From assembly GCA_041742695.1 (NCBI GenBank), contig JBGTOF010000477.1:1-17314 (forward strand): 17,314 nucleotides of DNA. The letters are read 5' to 3'. This document shows positions 7,598 through 15,135 of this stretch, in pieces. Numbering within the stretch: position 1 is the stretch's first letter; each line of letters begins with the position of its first letter. Position numbers and translations under genes: made by a program. The notes under the pieces are model-generated. The model saw only the letters and a list, made by a program, of their open reading frames with translations, did not search any database and was not told where the DNA came from. This DNA is from Kaiparowitsia sp041742695 (GTDB lineage: Bacteria > Cyanobacteriota > Cyanobacteriia > Elainellales > Elainellaceae).

Positions 7598-8824
7598 TCA
7601 ATTATCATGGGACACTACCGTCGGCAATGCTGGTGTTAACTCATCTTGACGAAGAGATCCGGCTGGATATTGACAGGGAATTAACTCGCCCGCTCGCATT
7701 GAATACTGAGGAATGAGTTTAGGTCCTTCCCAATGAACCACATGAATTCCATCATTCAGCTTCCAGATTCCTTCTCGGTAGTCCAAAATTGACAAGTCTG
7801 CAACTCGTCCCACGGCTAAACTACCTAGTTCCGACTGCCGATTAATAGAGCAGGCCGCATTCCAAGTTGTCATAGCAATCACGTCTGATAAGCTGAAACC
7901 CAGATAGAGAAACTTCGTCATGGTCTCAGTCAGACTAAAAACAGGGCCTGTAACCGAGCTTTTATTCATCACATCAGAGCTAATGGTATAAGGGCGAATA
8001 CCCTGATCAATCGCACGCTTAGCAACTTCAAAATCAAAACTTCCAGTACCATGCCCAATATCAAACAAAACCCCTCTTTCTTGAGCTGAAATCACTTTAG
8101 GATGAACTCGATTGTTGTCATCCAAAATGCTTCCTTGGCGGCGAAAAATATGAGTAGCAATATCTCCAGTATTGAGCTTCTCGAGAATAGAAGGGGTGTC
8201 AAGCCATGGGCGAAAGGGCACCCACCCCAAATGAACCATAAGTGGGATCTTAAGTTCTTGAGTAATTTCCTGAGAAGCCTTAAGAGGAAGCGATTCTACA
8301 TCGCTTTCACCTCCTAGAGGAGCAGTGCATTTAAACCCAACAATAACGTCTCGGTAACGCTCCAATAGCTTTGCACTAGCACGCAGGCTATAGTTCTCAG
8401 GTGCGATGTCAGCACCCACCTTAAGGGAAATGAATCCGCCAAAATGATAGACCTGAGCAGTTCTCACAATAAAGAGAACACGGGTCTTTGAAGATTGGCT
8501 TTCGACCAGCCTTTTATAGGCTGGAAAACTAAGAATTCCTGAGGTTCCAGCATCAACAACAGTTGTTACCCCCATGCTAACGCCGACTGAATCAGCAGCG
8601 GCGTTAATACTCTCTTCATGGTCCGCGACATGCATGTGAATATCAATCAAACCAGGAGTAATAAGCTTCCCTGATACATCTAAAACTTGATCAGCTAAAG
8701 TAGGATCAAGAGATATCCCAATCTGCGAAATTTTACCATTCGTAATACCAATGTCATAGATCCCGCTTATATTTTGAGATGGATCGATAACCTTGCCGCT
8801 CTGTAAAAGAACATCATATTTCAT
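7598..8824 (-). CDS. COG3964-type amidohydrolase/deacetylase family metallohydrolase (copy A)
   Basis: 408 residues of the amidohydrolase superfamily, in the group often labelled dihydroorotase-like or 'amidohydrolase/deacetylase'. Metal ligands are visible in order: HMH (H63, H65), a lysine in VGFK (K165, presumed carboxylated), MVHLG (H198), ATHIF (H225) and ISSD (D284). DIGHGTGSFDFEVAKRAI is characteristic of the group. Characterised relatives hydrolyse acyl groups or cyclic amides; the substrate here is unknown. I chose ATG 8824 over ATG 8848: it has a strong AGAGAGG at 8831-8837 and its N-terminus (MKYDVLLQ) aligns with copy B (MYDLLIQ). It converges with the importer operon across 53 bp in which I see no clear terminator. 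Copy B at 13327-14529 is about two thirds identical by eye. Confidence 0.88.
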   Translation of the reverse strand: MKYDVLLQSGKVIDPSQNISGIYDIGITNGKISQIGISLDPTLADQVLDVSGKLITPGLIDIHMHVADHEESINAAADSVGVSMGVTTVVDAGTSGILSFPAYKRLVESQSSKTRVLFIVRTAQVYHFGGFISLKVGADIAPENYSLRASAKLLERYRDVIVGFKCTAPLGGESDVESLPLKASQEITQELKIPLMVHLGWVPFRPWLDTPSILEKLNTGDIATHIFRRQGSILDDNNRVHPKVISAQERGVLFDIGHGTGSFDFEVAKRAIDQGIRPYTISSDVMNKSSVTGPVFSLTETMTKFLYLGFSLSDVIAMTTWNAACSINRQSELGSLAVGRVADLSILDYREGIWKLNDGIHVVHWEGPKLIPQYSMRAGELIPCQYPAGSLRQDELTPALPTVVSHDN

Positions 8825-8830
8825 AGTTTG

Positions 8831-8837
8831 CCTCTCT
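8831..8837 (-). promoter_or_regulatory. Ribosome binding site deciding the copy A start
   Basis: On the minus strand AGAGAGG lies six bases before the ATG at 8824. The alternative ATG at 8848 would place this sequence inside the coding region. Confidence 0.7.
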
Positions 8838-8929
8838 GTAGTTGCCATAGACTGACCTATTCAATAAAAGAGCTTTAATTGCGGGTTTACTATTTGACAA
8901 TATTCTTCTAGAGTTGAAATATCTCAGCA

Positions 8930-8994
8930 GCTAACTACATTGCTTTACCGATTCTATTGAAACTTAAGAATATAAGTAATTGTAAGTAGTTAGC
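8930..8994. repeat. Spaced 9-bp inverted repeat in the intergenic region
   Basis: GCTAACTAC at 8930-8938 is matched by its exact reverse complement GTAGTTAGC at 8986-8994, with 47 AT-rich bases between. It sits upstream of copy A and just left of the MITE-like element. It could be a large stem-loop, an operator pair or an old insertion scar. The rest of 8825-9054 holds no gene that I can see. Confidence 0.3.
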
Positions 8995-9054
8995 AAGAAA
9001 ATTAGAAAGTAATTCCCGCAACAAAAAATGAGCTAAGCTTTTATAAGTACTCTA

Positions 9055-9153
9055 GGGCACCTCGAAAAATACAAATCTTGTTGAGAATGGCAATGAGATT
9101 CCAGTGGTTCTGGGCTCCCAAGATTATCAATGAGGCAATTAATCGAGGTGCCC
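9055..9153. mobile_element. MITE-like element, 99 bp
   Basis: The ends are perfect 11-bp terminal inverted repeats, GGGCACCTCGA at 9055-9065 and TCGAGGTGCCC at 9143-9153. Directly outside each end is TCTA (9051-9054 and 9154-9157), which looks like a 4-bp target-site duplication. There is no internal gene. Size, perfect ends and duplication fit a non-autonomous element moved by a transposase encoded elsewhere, possibly IS5-like. The element ends 21 bp before the deaminase ATG at 9175. Confidence 0.6.
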
Positions 9154-9174
9154 TCTAGTTTCCACTCAAAAGTT

Positions 9175-9633
9175 ATGCATGAAGAAATCATTCGATATAC
9201 CCTAGCAATTGCTGAGAAAGCTGCTAAAAAGGGTAATAATCCATTCGGGGCTTGCTTGGTCAAAGACGGAGAGATCTTGCTTGAAGCCGAGAATAGCATT
9301 TACACTGATGATGACTCAACTAAACATGCAGAACTGAATTTAGTGACTCAGGCCGCCCAAACATTAGGTTCAACAGTTTTGGAGAACTGTACGCTATATA
9401 CGAGTAATGAGCCATGTGCCATGTGTGCAGGAGCCATTTATTGGTCTGGCGTGCGAACAGTTGTGTTTGGATGCTCTAACTACCGACTGGAAAAAATTGC
9501 TGGCAAGAGCATTTCTATGTCTTGCCGAGACATCTTTGATAATACGGCCTATCCCGTTCATGTCATTGGGCCAATTCTAGAGGATGAAGCAGAAAGAGTT
9601 CATACAGGCCATTGGAGTGGCAATGCCCGTTAA
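9175..9633 (+). CDS. Zinc-dependent nucleobase/nucleoside deaminase (guanine deaminase-like)
   Basis: 152 residues of the cytidine/deoxycytidylate-deaminase fold. Zinc and catalytic residues are in KHAELNLV (H51, E53) and EPCAMCAGAIYWSG (C81, C84). NNPFGACLVKDG near residue 21 and the late VHTGHW are typical of small bacterial nucleoside or guanine deaminases of about 150 residues. It should release ammonia from an amino-heterocycle in the cytosol, with the exact base uncertain (guanine, cytosine or a related ring). An in-frame ATG at 9130 lies inside the MITE-like element, so the extra 15 codons are partly or wholly insertion-derived; I therefore chose ATG 9175. No good ribosome binding site precedes either. 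It is the only rightward gene of the middle block and converges with the MFS gene 40 bp away. Confidence 0.88.
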   Translation: MHEEIIRYTLAIAEKAAKKGNNPFGACLVKDGEILLEAENSIYTDDDSTKHAELNLVTQAAQTLGSTVLENCTLYTSNEPCAMCAGAIYWSGVRTVVFGCSNYRLEKIAGKSISMSCRDIFDNTAYPVHVIGPILEDEAERVHTGHWSGNAR

Positions 9634-9673
9634 CAATTGGATCTTGAATCTATATAAGTTCATGACTAGGCGT

Positions 9674-11065
9674 TCATGAGTATGTATTCGATTCATTTCT
9701 TGCCAGTTGAAATGACAAGTAAATCATAGTCAAGGATATAAGAAGTCCAACGCTAAAAACTAATCGGTAGCCCACCAAAAAGCTCTGGGAATCAGTTATC
9801 TCCATATTTCTCGCTCCCATCTGAAGCAAGGTAACTCCTAAAGTGGCTCCCGTTACTTGTCCAAAAACTCGGACGAATGCCAATATACTCCCACCAACAC
9901 CTATTGACTCTTTAGGTACAGCACTGATAATCGTGGTGTTGTTTGGTGCAGAAAATAAACCCATTCCTATCCCCTGAATCACTAGGGATAAAATAATGAA
10001 TACTCTAAAAGATATATCTGAAAGAAAGATCATGCTTAGTTGCCCTATTCCCATAAATGTGGTGCCAAGGAGGAGGGGCTTAATCGCACCATAGCGATCC
10101 GACAACCACCCTCCAACTGGAGAGCACAACGCTAGAGTAATAGGATAGTAGGTCAATAAAATTCCTATTTGACTTGGACTCAAGTTCAACACTTGATCAA
10201 GATAAAACGGCAGTAGTACAAGTGTAAAATAAGCAATAACAAAGGATAAAAAACTTGTTAAAGCCGAAATGCTAAGTGCTGGATTCTGGAGCAACTTAAA
10301 ATCTAGCAATGGAGTTTGAGAATACCGCTGCTGGCGAACAAACCAGTTAATCAAGCTAATTGCAAATGCTGCGATTGCTAAGGTTCGCCAGTCGGTCAAA
10401 CCCCATATAGATACTTGAGACAGCGCTAAAACTAAGCAAATGGCGATCGCAGCGAAATGAATTGAATCTAACCAGTCAAAGCTCACTTTAACCGCTTTGA
10501 ATTGTTGATGGGGTAGAATCAACAATGCCATCGCTCCTCCAATAATCCCCAAAGGGACATCTATCCAAAATAGCCATCGCCAACTTCCAAATTGCAAAAT
10601 GAGCCCACTTAATGCAGGTCCACACATTGAACCAAAGCCAACAACGGCAACCAGCCAACCAATCGCCTTTCCCCGCTGCTCCAATGGAAAAGATTGACTT
10701 AATATAGCTACGTTGTTGGAGACTAAGGCAGAAGCTCCTATCGCTTGAAGAATGCGAAAGGCAATGATAGTCGGTAAATTGTTTGCAGCGCCTATACACG
10801 CAGAACCCATCACAAAGATTAAAAAGCCTAAGTTATATATTCGGGTTGAACCATATAAATCCGAAAGGCGTCCTACGGTGGGAAGCAACGCTGACACGGT
10901 TAGCAAAAAGCTGGCTACAATCCATTTTGTATTTGATAAATCCTCCCCAATAACGCGAGAGATGCTGGGCAGCGCTGTGTTGACAATACCTGCAGATGAA
11001 GTTGACATAAATGTGCCAAGCGCCACAGTTGCAAAGATAAGACACATCCTATAGGAGCAATTCAT
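9674..11065 (-). CDS. MFS transporter, DHA2 (EmrB/QacA) type
   Basis: A 463-residue polytopic inner-membrane protein with the length and motifs of 14-helix drug:H+ antiporters. Visible are GIVNTALPSI in the first helix region, motif A as GRLSDLYGSTRIY, ARNL-equivalent FRILQAIGASAL, RGKAIGW, and motif C as GPALSGLILQFGSWRWLF. A second motif-A-like GGWLSDRYG occurs in the later half. Substrate is unknown. In this setting it may export a product or import the substrate. It is the last gene of the leftward operon, starting 27 bp after the oxygenase B stop, with an AGGTG just ahead of its ATG. GC content is low compared with the left block. Confidence 0.9.
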   Translation of the reverse strand: MNCSYRMCLIFATVALGTFMSTSSAGIVNTALPSISRVIGEDLSNTKWIVASFLLTVSALLPTVGRLSDLYGSTRIYNLGFLIFVMGSACIGAANNLPTIIAFRILQAIGASALVSNNVAILSQSFPLEQRGKAIGWLVAVVGFGSMCGPALSGLILQFGSWRWLFWIDVPLGIIGGAMALLILPHQQFKAVKVSFDWLDSIHFAAIAICLVLALSQVSIWGLTDWRTLAIAAFAISLINWFVRQQRYSQTPLLDFKLLQNPALSISALTSFLSFVIAYFTLVLLPFYLDQVLNLSPSQIGILLTYYPITLALCSPVGGWLSDRYGAIKPLLLGTTFMGIGQLSMIFLSDISFRVFIILSLVIQGIGMGLFSAPNNTTIISAVPKESIGVGGSILAFVRVFGQVTGATLGVTLLQMGARNMEITDSQSFLVGYRLVFSVGLLISLTMIYLSFQLARNESNTYS

Positions 11066-11092
11066 TACACCTGCTTAATTGATTGACGGTGT

Positions 11093-12076
11093 CTAACTAA
11101 CAGTTGCAGGATATCCTGACTCTTGCAATTGAGGAACATGCGCGGCATTGAGTTGTGCAAGAATATGGTCGCCCGCGCGGATTGGGGGAGAAATAGCAGG
11201 ACGATAAGTGCCTCTACTTTCCTCAATGCAAACAATCTCAGTCTCTGGATTTGGATGGCCAAAGAACGCAATAGAATATCGCGACTTAGACGAATCTGCC
11301 CCATTTGGATGTACAACCCGATGAACCGTAGAGCAGAATTTGTTATTTGTCCATCGCTGCATTAGATCGCCAATATTAATCAACACTGCATTTGGAACAT
11401 AGGGCGCTGCTATCCAACTTCCATCAGCACTAAGGATTTCTAAACCACCCACTGCATCCTGAAATAGCAAAGTTATACAGCCGTAGTCTGAATGCGCACC
11501 AGCGCGAATTTGATTTGGCTTAAGCTCGGAAGGTGCAGGTGGGTAATGGAGGAGTCTAAGCGTATAATTATTCCCGTGGTGGGCTGAAAAAAAAGATTCC
11601 GGTTGATGAAGTGCAAGAGCAAATGCTTTAAGAACCTGACTCGCTAGACCGCTGCATGCTGCATATAAATTCAGCATGCACGGCCGAAAGCTTGGTTGGA
11701 TATCTGGCCACTTGTTGCATTGGCTAAGGGGAGCATCAGGGATATCTTGCCTAATGCTGAAAGCCTCTTTCCAATCAGCAGGTCGCTCTGGCTCCAACTG
11801 CTCAGTCTCAACCCCAATGTAGCCGCGATTGCTCAGAGCATTTGTCCAGCTATATTTTTGTTTACTAGATACAGGAAAAGAAAAGAACGTTTGAGATTCA
11901 GCAAACACCTGTTGAACTAAATCAGCAGAAATGCCGTGATTGACCAAATACATAAACCCCACATCGTGACAAGCGTGGTAAATCTGATCCACTATGATTT
12001 GCTTTGTCTCAATAGAACCTGCGTCAAAAAGACTAAAGTCAATGATGGGAATTTCTGAGAGAGTCTTTGAAACCAT
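11093..12076 (-). CDS. 2-oxoglutarate/Fe(II)-dependent oxygenase, isopenicillin-N-synthase-like (copy B)
   Basis: 327 residues, clearly paralogous to the oxygenase at 1724-2755. IPIIDF starts at residue 9 and is followed by DVGFMYLVNHGIS. The beta-helix carries AHSD (H195, D197), STVHRVV (H252) and SRYS (R266, S268), so iron and 2-oxoglutarate ligands are complete. GAHSDYG, ITLLFQD, VGGLEIL and the GDLM-RWTN segment are shared with copy A, whereas the C-terminal tail differs, so the substrates may be related but not identical. A good ribosome binding site (GAGAGG at 12084-12089) fixes the start. Third gene of the four-gene leftward operon, 57 bp after the binding protein. A role in ring or side-chain hydroxylation of the imported compound is inferred. 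Confidence 0.91.
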   Translation of the reverse strand: MVSKTLSEIPIIDFSLFDAGSIETKQIIVDQIYHACHDVGFMYLVNHGISADLVQQVFAESQTFFSFPVSSKQKYSWTNALSNRGYIGVETEQLEPERPADWKEAFSIRQDIPDAPLSQCNKWPDIQPSFRPCMLNLYAACSGLASQVLKAFALALHQPESFFSAHHGNNYTLRLLHYPPAPSELKPNQIRAGAHSDYGCITLLFQDAVGGLEILSADGSWIAAPYVPNAVLINIGDLMQRWTNNKFCSTVHRVVHPNGADSSKSRYSIAFFGHPNPETEIVCIEESRGTYRPAISPPIRAGDHILAQLNAAHVPQLQESGYPATVS

Positions 12077-12133
12077 AACTTATCCTCTCGATTAGCCAAT
12101 TTTTACTATTTCTAAACTGTTCTCTGAGATGAT

Positions 12134-13231
12134 CTAGAGCTTACGATCGCTAAGATCAGGAAGAAATTGTTCGTCAAACACTTCTTGCACTGGAGGCGTT
12201 GAAGGCAAATCAAAGCCTTCCCCAACCTGCTCGATTGCTAAATCTAGTCGATCAAGATCAACTGCACCTAAACCAATTTCATCTGTTTCTGATGTGCTCC
12301 AGAGTTCCATAGCAAGCTTTAGTCGCACTTGCTCTACCGTAACTTCGAAAAGCTCATCGTATGCTGCCATAAGCTCAACGGAACCATCGGGATCCTGTAA
12401 TGTATCCTTCAAACCTCGGTTGAACGCCCGTAGGAAAGCTTCTAGCACTTCTGGATTTTCTTCTGCAAAGTCAGCTCGAGCCATGACACCATTTCCATAG
12501 AGCGCTAAACCATAATCGCCATAATTAAAAATCGTCAAATCTTCTAAGTCAATACTCTCCTGAATTACGAGATCGGCGACTTGAGAAGTAATAAATCCAG
12601 CGAGCCCCTGAACTTGATTTTGAAGTAACATGACAGGCATCAGATTTGATTCCATAGAAGCCCATTCCACCTCATCTGGATTAATTCCAACGGTTTTAGC
12701 AAACAATGGAAAAAATTGACGAGAAGCAGATCCTGCTGGGGCGCCTAATGTCTTTCCGATTAAGTCTTCAGGCACTTCCATGCCACTATCATCCAATGCG
12801 ATAATTCCCATAGGCAATCTGTTGTACAACATGTAAATTGCAACAACTTTCTGCTCAGGGTTGGCAACATTGAATTGAATCATAGAATTGATATCGCCAA
12901 ATCCAATATCATACTGACCAGCAGCTATTTTGGTAACAGAGTCTGCTGAGCCATATCCACGGTCAAACGTAACGTTTAGCCCTTCATCCTCAAAATATCC
13001 TTTTGCCATTGCCACTAGCAAGGGGGCATCAACTCCTTGTAATGCCCACGATAGCGAGAATTTAACGTCAATAAGCTCTTGCGTTTGTTCCTGGACTTCA
13101 GCGATACTGGCTTGCTCTACAGAAGACGATTCAATTTGGGCATCAGATGTTGTCTGACAGGCGCTTAATGCCGCAAAAAATAAGAGCATCAGCGAATATG
13201 AGACCTGTTTGAGAAGAGATATATTTTTCAT
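12134..13231 (-). CDS. NMT1/THI5-like ABC substrate-binding lipoprotein, without partner permease or ATPase
   Basis: A 365-residue type II periplasmic binding protein. It has a lysine-containing N-terminus, a hydrophobic core and the lipobox LSAC (C25), so it is probably a lipoprotein. The mature domain has the family hallmarks: VKFSLSWALQGVDAPLLVA, AKGYFEDEGLNVTFDRGYGSADSVTKIAAGQYDIGFGD (about residues 56-115) and GKTLGAPAGSA. Relatives deliver pyrimidine thiamin precursors, riboflavin, aliphatic sulfonates or similar compounds. The fold is clear but the ligand is not. No matching transmembrane or ATPase gene follows, so it may dock on an importer encoded elsewhere or act as a sensor. It is second in the leftward operon, and AAGGGA precedes the ATG. 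Confidence 0.88.
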   Translation of the reverse strand: MKNISLLKQVSYSLMLLFFAALSACQTTSDAQIESSSVEQASIAEVQEQTQELIDVKFSLSWALQGVDAPLLVAMAKGYFEDEGLNVTFDRGYGSADSVTKIAAGQYDIGFGDINSMIQFNVANPEQKVVAIYMLYNRLPMGIIALDDSGMEVPEDLIGKTLGAPAGSASRQFFPLFAKTVGINPDEVEWASMESNLMPVMLLQNQVQGLAGFITSQVADLVIQESIDLEDLTIFNYGDYGLALYGNGVMARADFAEENPEVLEAFLRAFNRGLKDTLQDPDGSVELMAAYDELFEVTVEQVRLKLAMELWSTSETDEIGLGAVDLDRLDLAIEQVGEGFDLPSTPPVQEVFDEQFLPDLSDRKL

Positions 13232-13326
13232 TGAGTTTCCCTTTGATTTGGTTAATGATTTCTGACGTACTGAAGCGATAATTCCAACCCCAATCTTGTA
13301 AATCAGAGCCTTTCAGCATCTTAGAG

Positions 13327-14529
13327 TTATTGTGCGATCGCAGCAGTTTCAGCTTTACGTAACGAATTTTCAGGATATTGACAAGGTATCAACTCTCCAG
13401 ATTTGACTGCATATTGAGGAATCAGTTTACGCCCTTCCCATTGCACTACATGAATACCGTCATTTAGTTTCCAGTTGCCTTCCTGATAGTTCAAAATCGA
13501 TACATCTGCGACTCGACCGACGGCTAGAGTCCCTAACTCTGACTCTCGGTTAATTGCGCGTGCCGCATTATAAGTGGTCATGGCAACTACCTCCGACAAG
13601 GTAAATCCTAAATAGAGAAACTTTGTCATTGTTTCAGCAAGGCTAAAAACAGGCCCTGTTATAGAACTTTTATCCATTACATCAGAGCTAATGGTAAAAG
13701 GACGAATACCTTGATCAATCGCTCTTCTCGCCACATCAAAATCAAAGTTTCCTGTGCCGTGGCCGATATCAAACAGAACCCCTTTCTCTTGAGCAGCGAA
13801 CACTCTAGAATCGACTTGATTGTTGGCATCAAAAACACTACCCTGACGACGGAATATGTGTGTAGCTATGTCTCCTGCATCTAGTTTCTCAAGAATAGAT
13901 GGAGTATCTAGCCAAGGACGATAGGGAACCCATCCTAGATGCACTGTGAGTGGAACACCGATGCTTCGAGTTATCTCCTTAGAGTATTTGAGAGGCAATG
14001 ATTCTGTATCAGAAGGTTCTTTAAGTGGAGCAATACACTTAAATCCCACAATCACATCTTGATGCCGCTCGTAGAGAGCTGCCGTTTTTCGGAGATCATA
14101 GTTGTCTGGAGATAGGTCTGAACCGACTTTCAGACCCATAAAATTCCCTGCAAAATTGAAGACTAGTGAAGTAACTGGTATGAAGAGAATTCGAGTTTTC
14201 GCAGTTCCTTCTACAAGTTTCCGATAGCCTGGAAAATCTAAAACTCCCGTACTTCCTGCGTCAACAGCAGTCGTTACGGCCATGTGAATTCCTACGGTAT
14301 CTACTTCTGCATTAATGCTTTCGTCGTGATCTGCCGCATGGATATGGATGTCAATAAGTCCAGGGGTCACAACTTTGCCCCTGGCTTCTACTACGCTGAG
14401 AGCGTGCTGCGCAGGAATCTGTGGCATAACTGCCGCAATGCATCCATCTTTGATTGCAATATCGAAGACGGCATCAAAACCCTGGTGAGGGTCAACGACA
14501 TGTCCATTCTGAATGAGTAGATCGTACAT
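13327..14529 (-). CDS. COG3964-type amidohydrolase/deacetylase family metallohydrolase (copy B)
   Basis: 400 residues, close paralogue of copy A. Metal ligands are all kept: HIH (H62, H64), VGFK (K164), TVHLG (H197), ATHIF (H224) and ISSD (D283). The C-terminal two thirds match copy A almost throughout (WLDTPSILEKL, DIATHIFRRQGS, VLFDIGHGTG, TMTKFLYLGF), whereas the first 60 residues and the segment around 110-135 differ more, suggesting a shifted substrate pocket or neofunctionalisation. It probably cleaves an amide or cyclic amide bond with a binuclear metal site. It leads the four-gene operon, 95 bp ahead of the binding protein, behind a 606-bp leader region. No clear ribosome binding site precedes ATG 14529. 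Confidence 0.88.
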   Translation of the reverse strand: MYDLLIQNGHVVDPHQGFDAVFDIAIKDGCIAAVMPQIPAQHALSVVEARGKVVTPGLIDIHIHAADHDESINAEVDTVGIHMAVTTAVDAGSTGVLDFPGYRKLVEGTAKTRILFIPVTSLVFNFAGNFMGLKVGSDLSPDNYDLRKTAALYERHQDVIVGFKCIAPLKEPSDTESLPLKYSKEITRSIGVPLTVHLGWVPYRPWLDTPSILEKLDAGDIATHIFRRQGSVFDANNQVDSRVFAAQEKGVLFDIGHGTGNFDFDVARRAIDQGIRPFTISSDVMDKSSITGPVFSLAETMTKFLYLGFTLSEVVAMTTYNAARAINRESELGTLAVGRVADVSILNYQEGNWKLNDGIHVVQWEGRKLIPQYAVKSGELIPCQYPENSLRKAETAAIAQ

Positions 14530-14873
14530 GCTTGAAATACGCTAAAGGTTAAAACTGAAAACTTCAGATGACTTGGAAAATTGCCTTTTTTTAGTGAGTC
14601 AAAAAAACATGCTGTGTTTACAGGTAAAGAGTTTGCAGGTTTTTTTGGTAGGCATTGATGGCCCCTCAGATCTAAAAGTATTTGAATCTTTGAACTTCAC
14701 AAGAGACGAATGAGCGTGAGTGGTGCATCGTTATTTTTTTGGCGAATGGTTTTCGAGTGCTTCATGCCCAAAAATCATTTCTATGCAAAATTATTGAATG
14801 AATTAAGTCCCTAACAAAGGTCTCAAATTGATAAGCAGCTGTGGATTGGCTTGTTCGGCTTTGCGGTTCGTAT

Positions 14874-14885
14874 ATCATATATGAT
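14874..14885. promoter_or_regulatory. Candidate operator motif, copy 2 (ATCATATATGAT)
   Basis: A perfect 12-bp palindrome, 345 bp upstream of copy B. Eleven of its bases recur at 2800-2810 in the divergent control region of the importer and oxygenase A. Confidence 0.35.
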
Positions 14886-14952
14886 GCATGAAACTCGGAA
14901 TGCCGAGGAATGACTGTAAGCCTTGCTACAAAATAGATACTTTTCGGTGGAT

Positions 14953-14970
14953 TCTCTAAAGATTTAGAGA
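14953..14970. promoter_or_regulatory. Perfect 8-2-8 palindrome
   Basis: TCTCTAAA-GA-TTTAGAGA is a perfect inverted repeat. Its build, long arms with a 2-bp centre, resembles the palindrome at 2881-2896, though the sequence differs. It may be an operator or a small hairpin at the end of the M20 hydrolase transcript. Confidence 0.3.
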
Positions 14971-15135
14971 TCTAGGGATACATACGTGAGCAGCCGGTTT
15001 AAGGATGGGCTGTGTGTAGGCTGGGCTATTGATACGATCGCCCTAAACTGAAACAGTGAATATACAAAACTCACACTCAAACTAATTAGTCCCCACGCGG
15101 GATCAATCCAAGGTCAGCGTTTAGGCCACTTAGCT

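Larger units (their letters stand above)
14530..15135. other. 606-bp non-coding region holding the operon promoter
   Basis: No convincing gene is visible on either strand. Going left to right it holds a T7/A7 inverted pair (14586-14592 and 14601-14607), the palindrome at 14874-14885, a small hairpin CTCGG/CCGAG (14894-14907), a palindrome at 14953-14970, and a possible stem between 14991-14995 and 15008-15012. It must contain the promoter of the leftward operon and the end of the M20 hydrolase transcript, but I could not place a confident -35/-10 pair or an intrinsic terminator. Confidence 0.5.

Noticed and set aside
9130..9174. Longer N-terminus for the deaminase from ATG 9130
   Set aside because: This ATG and the first codons lie in the MITE-like element, and the family length fits a start at 9175.
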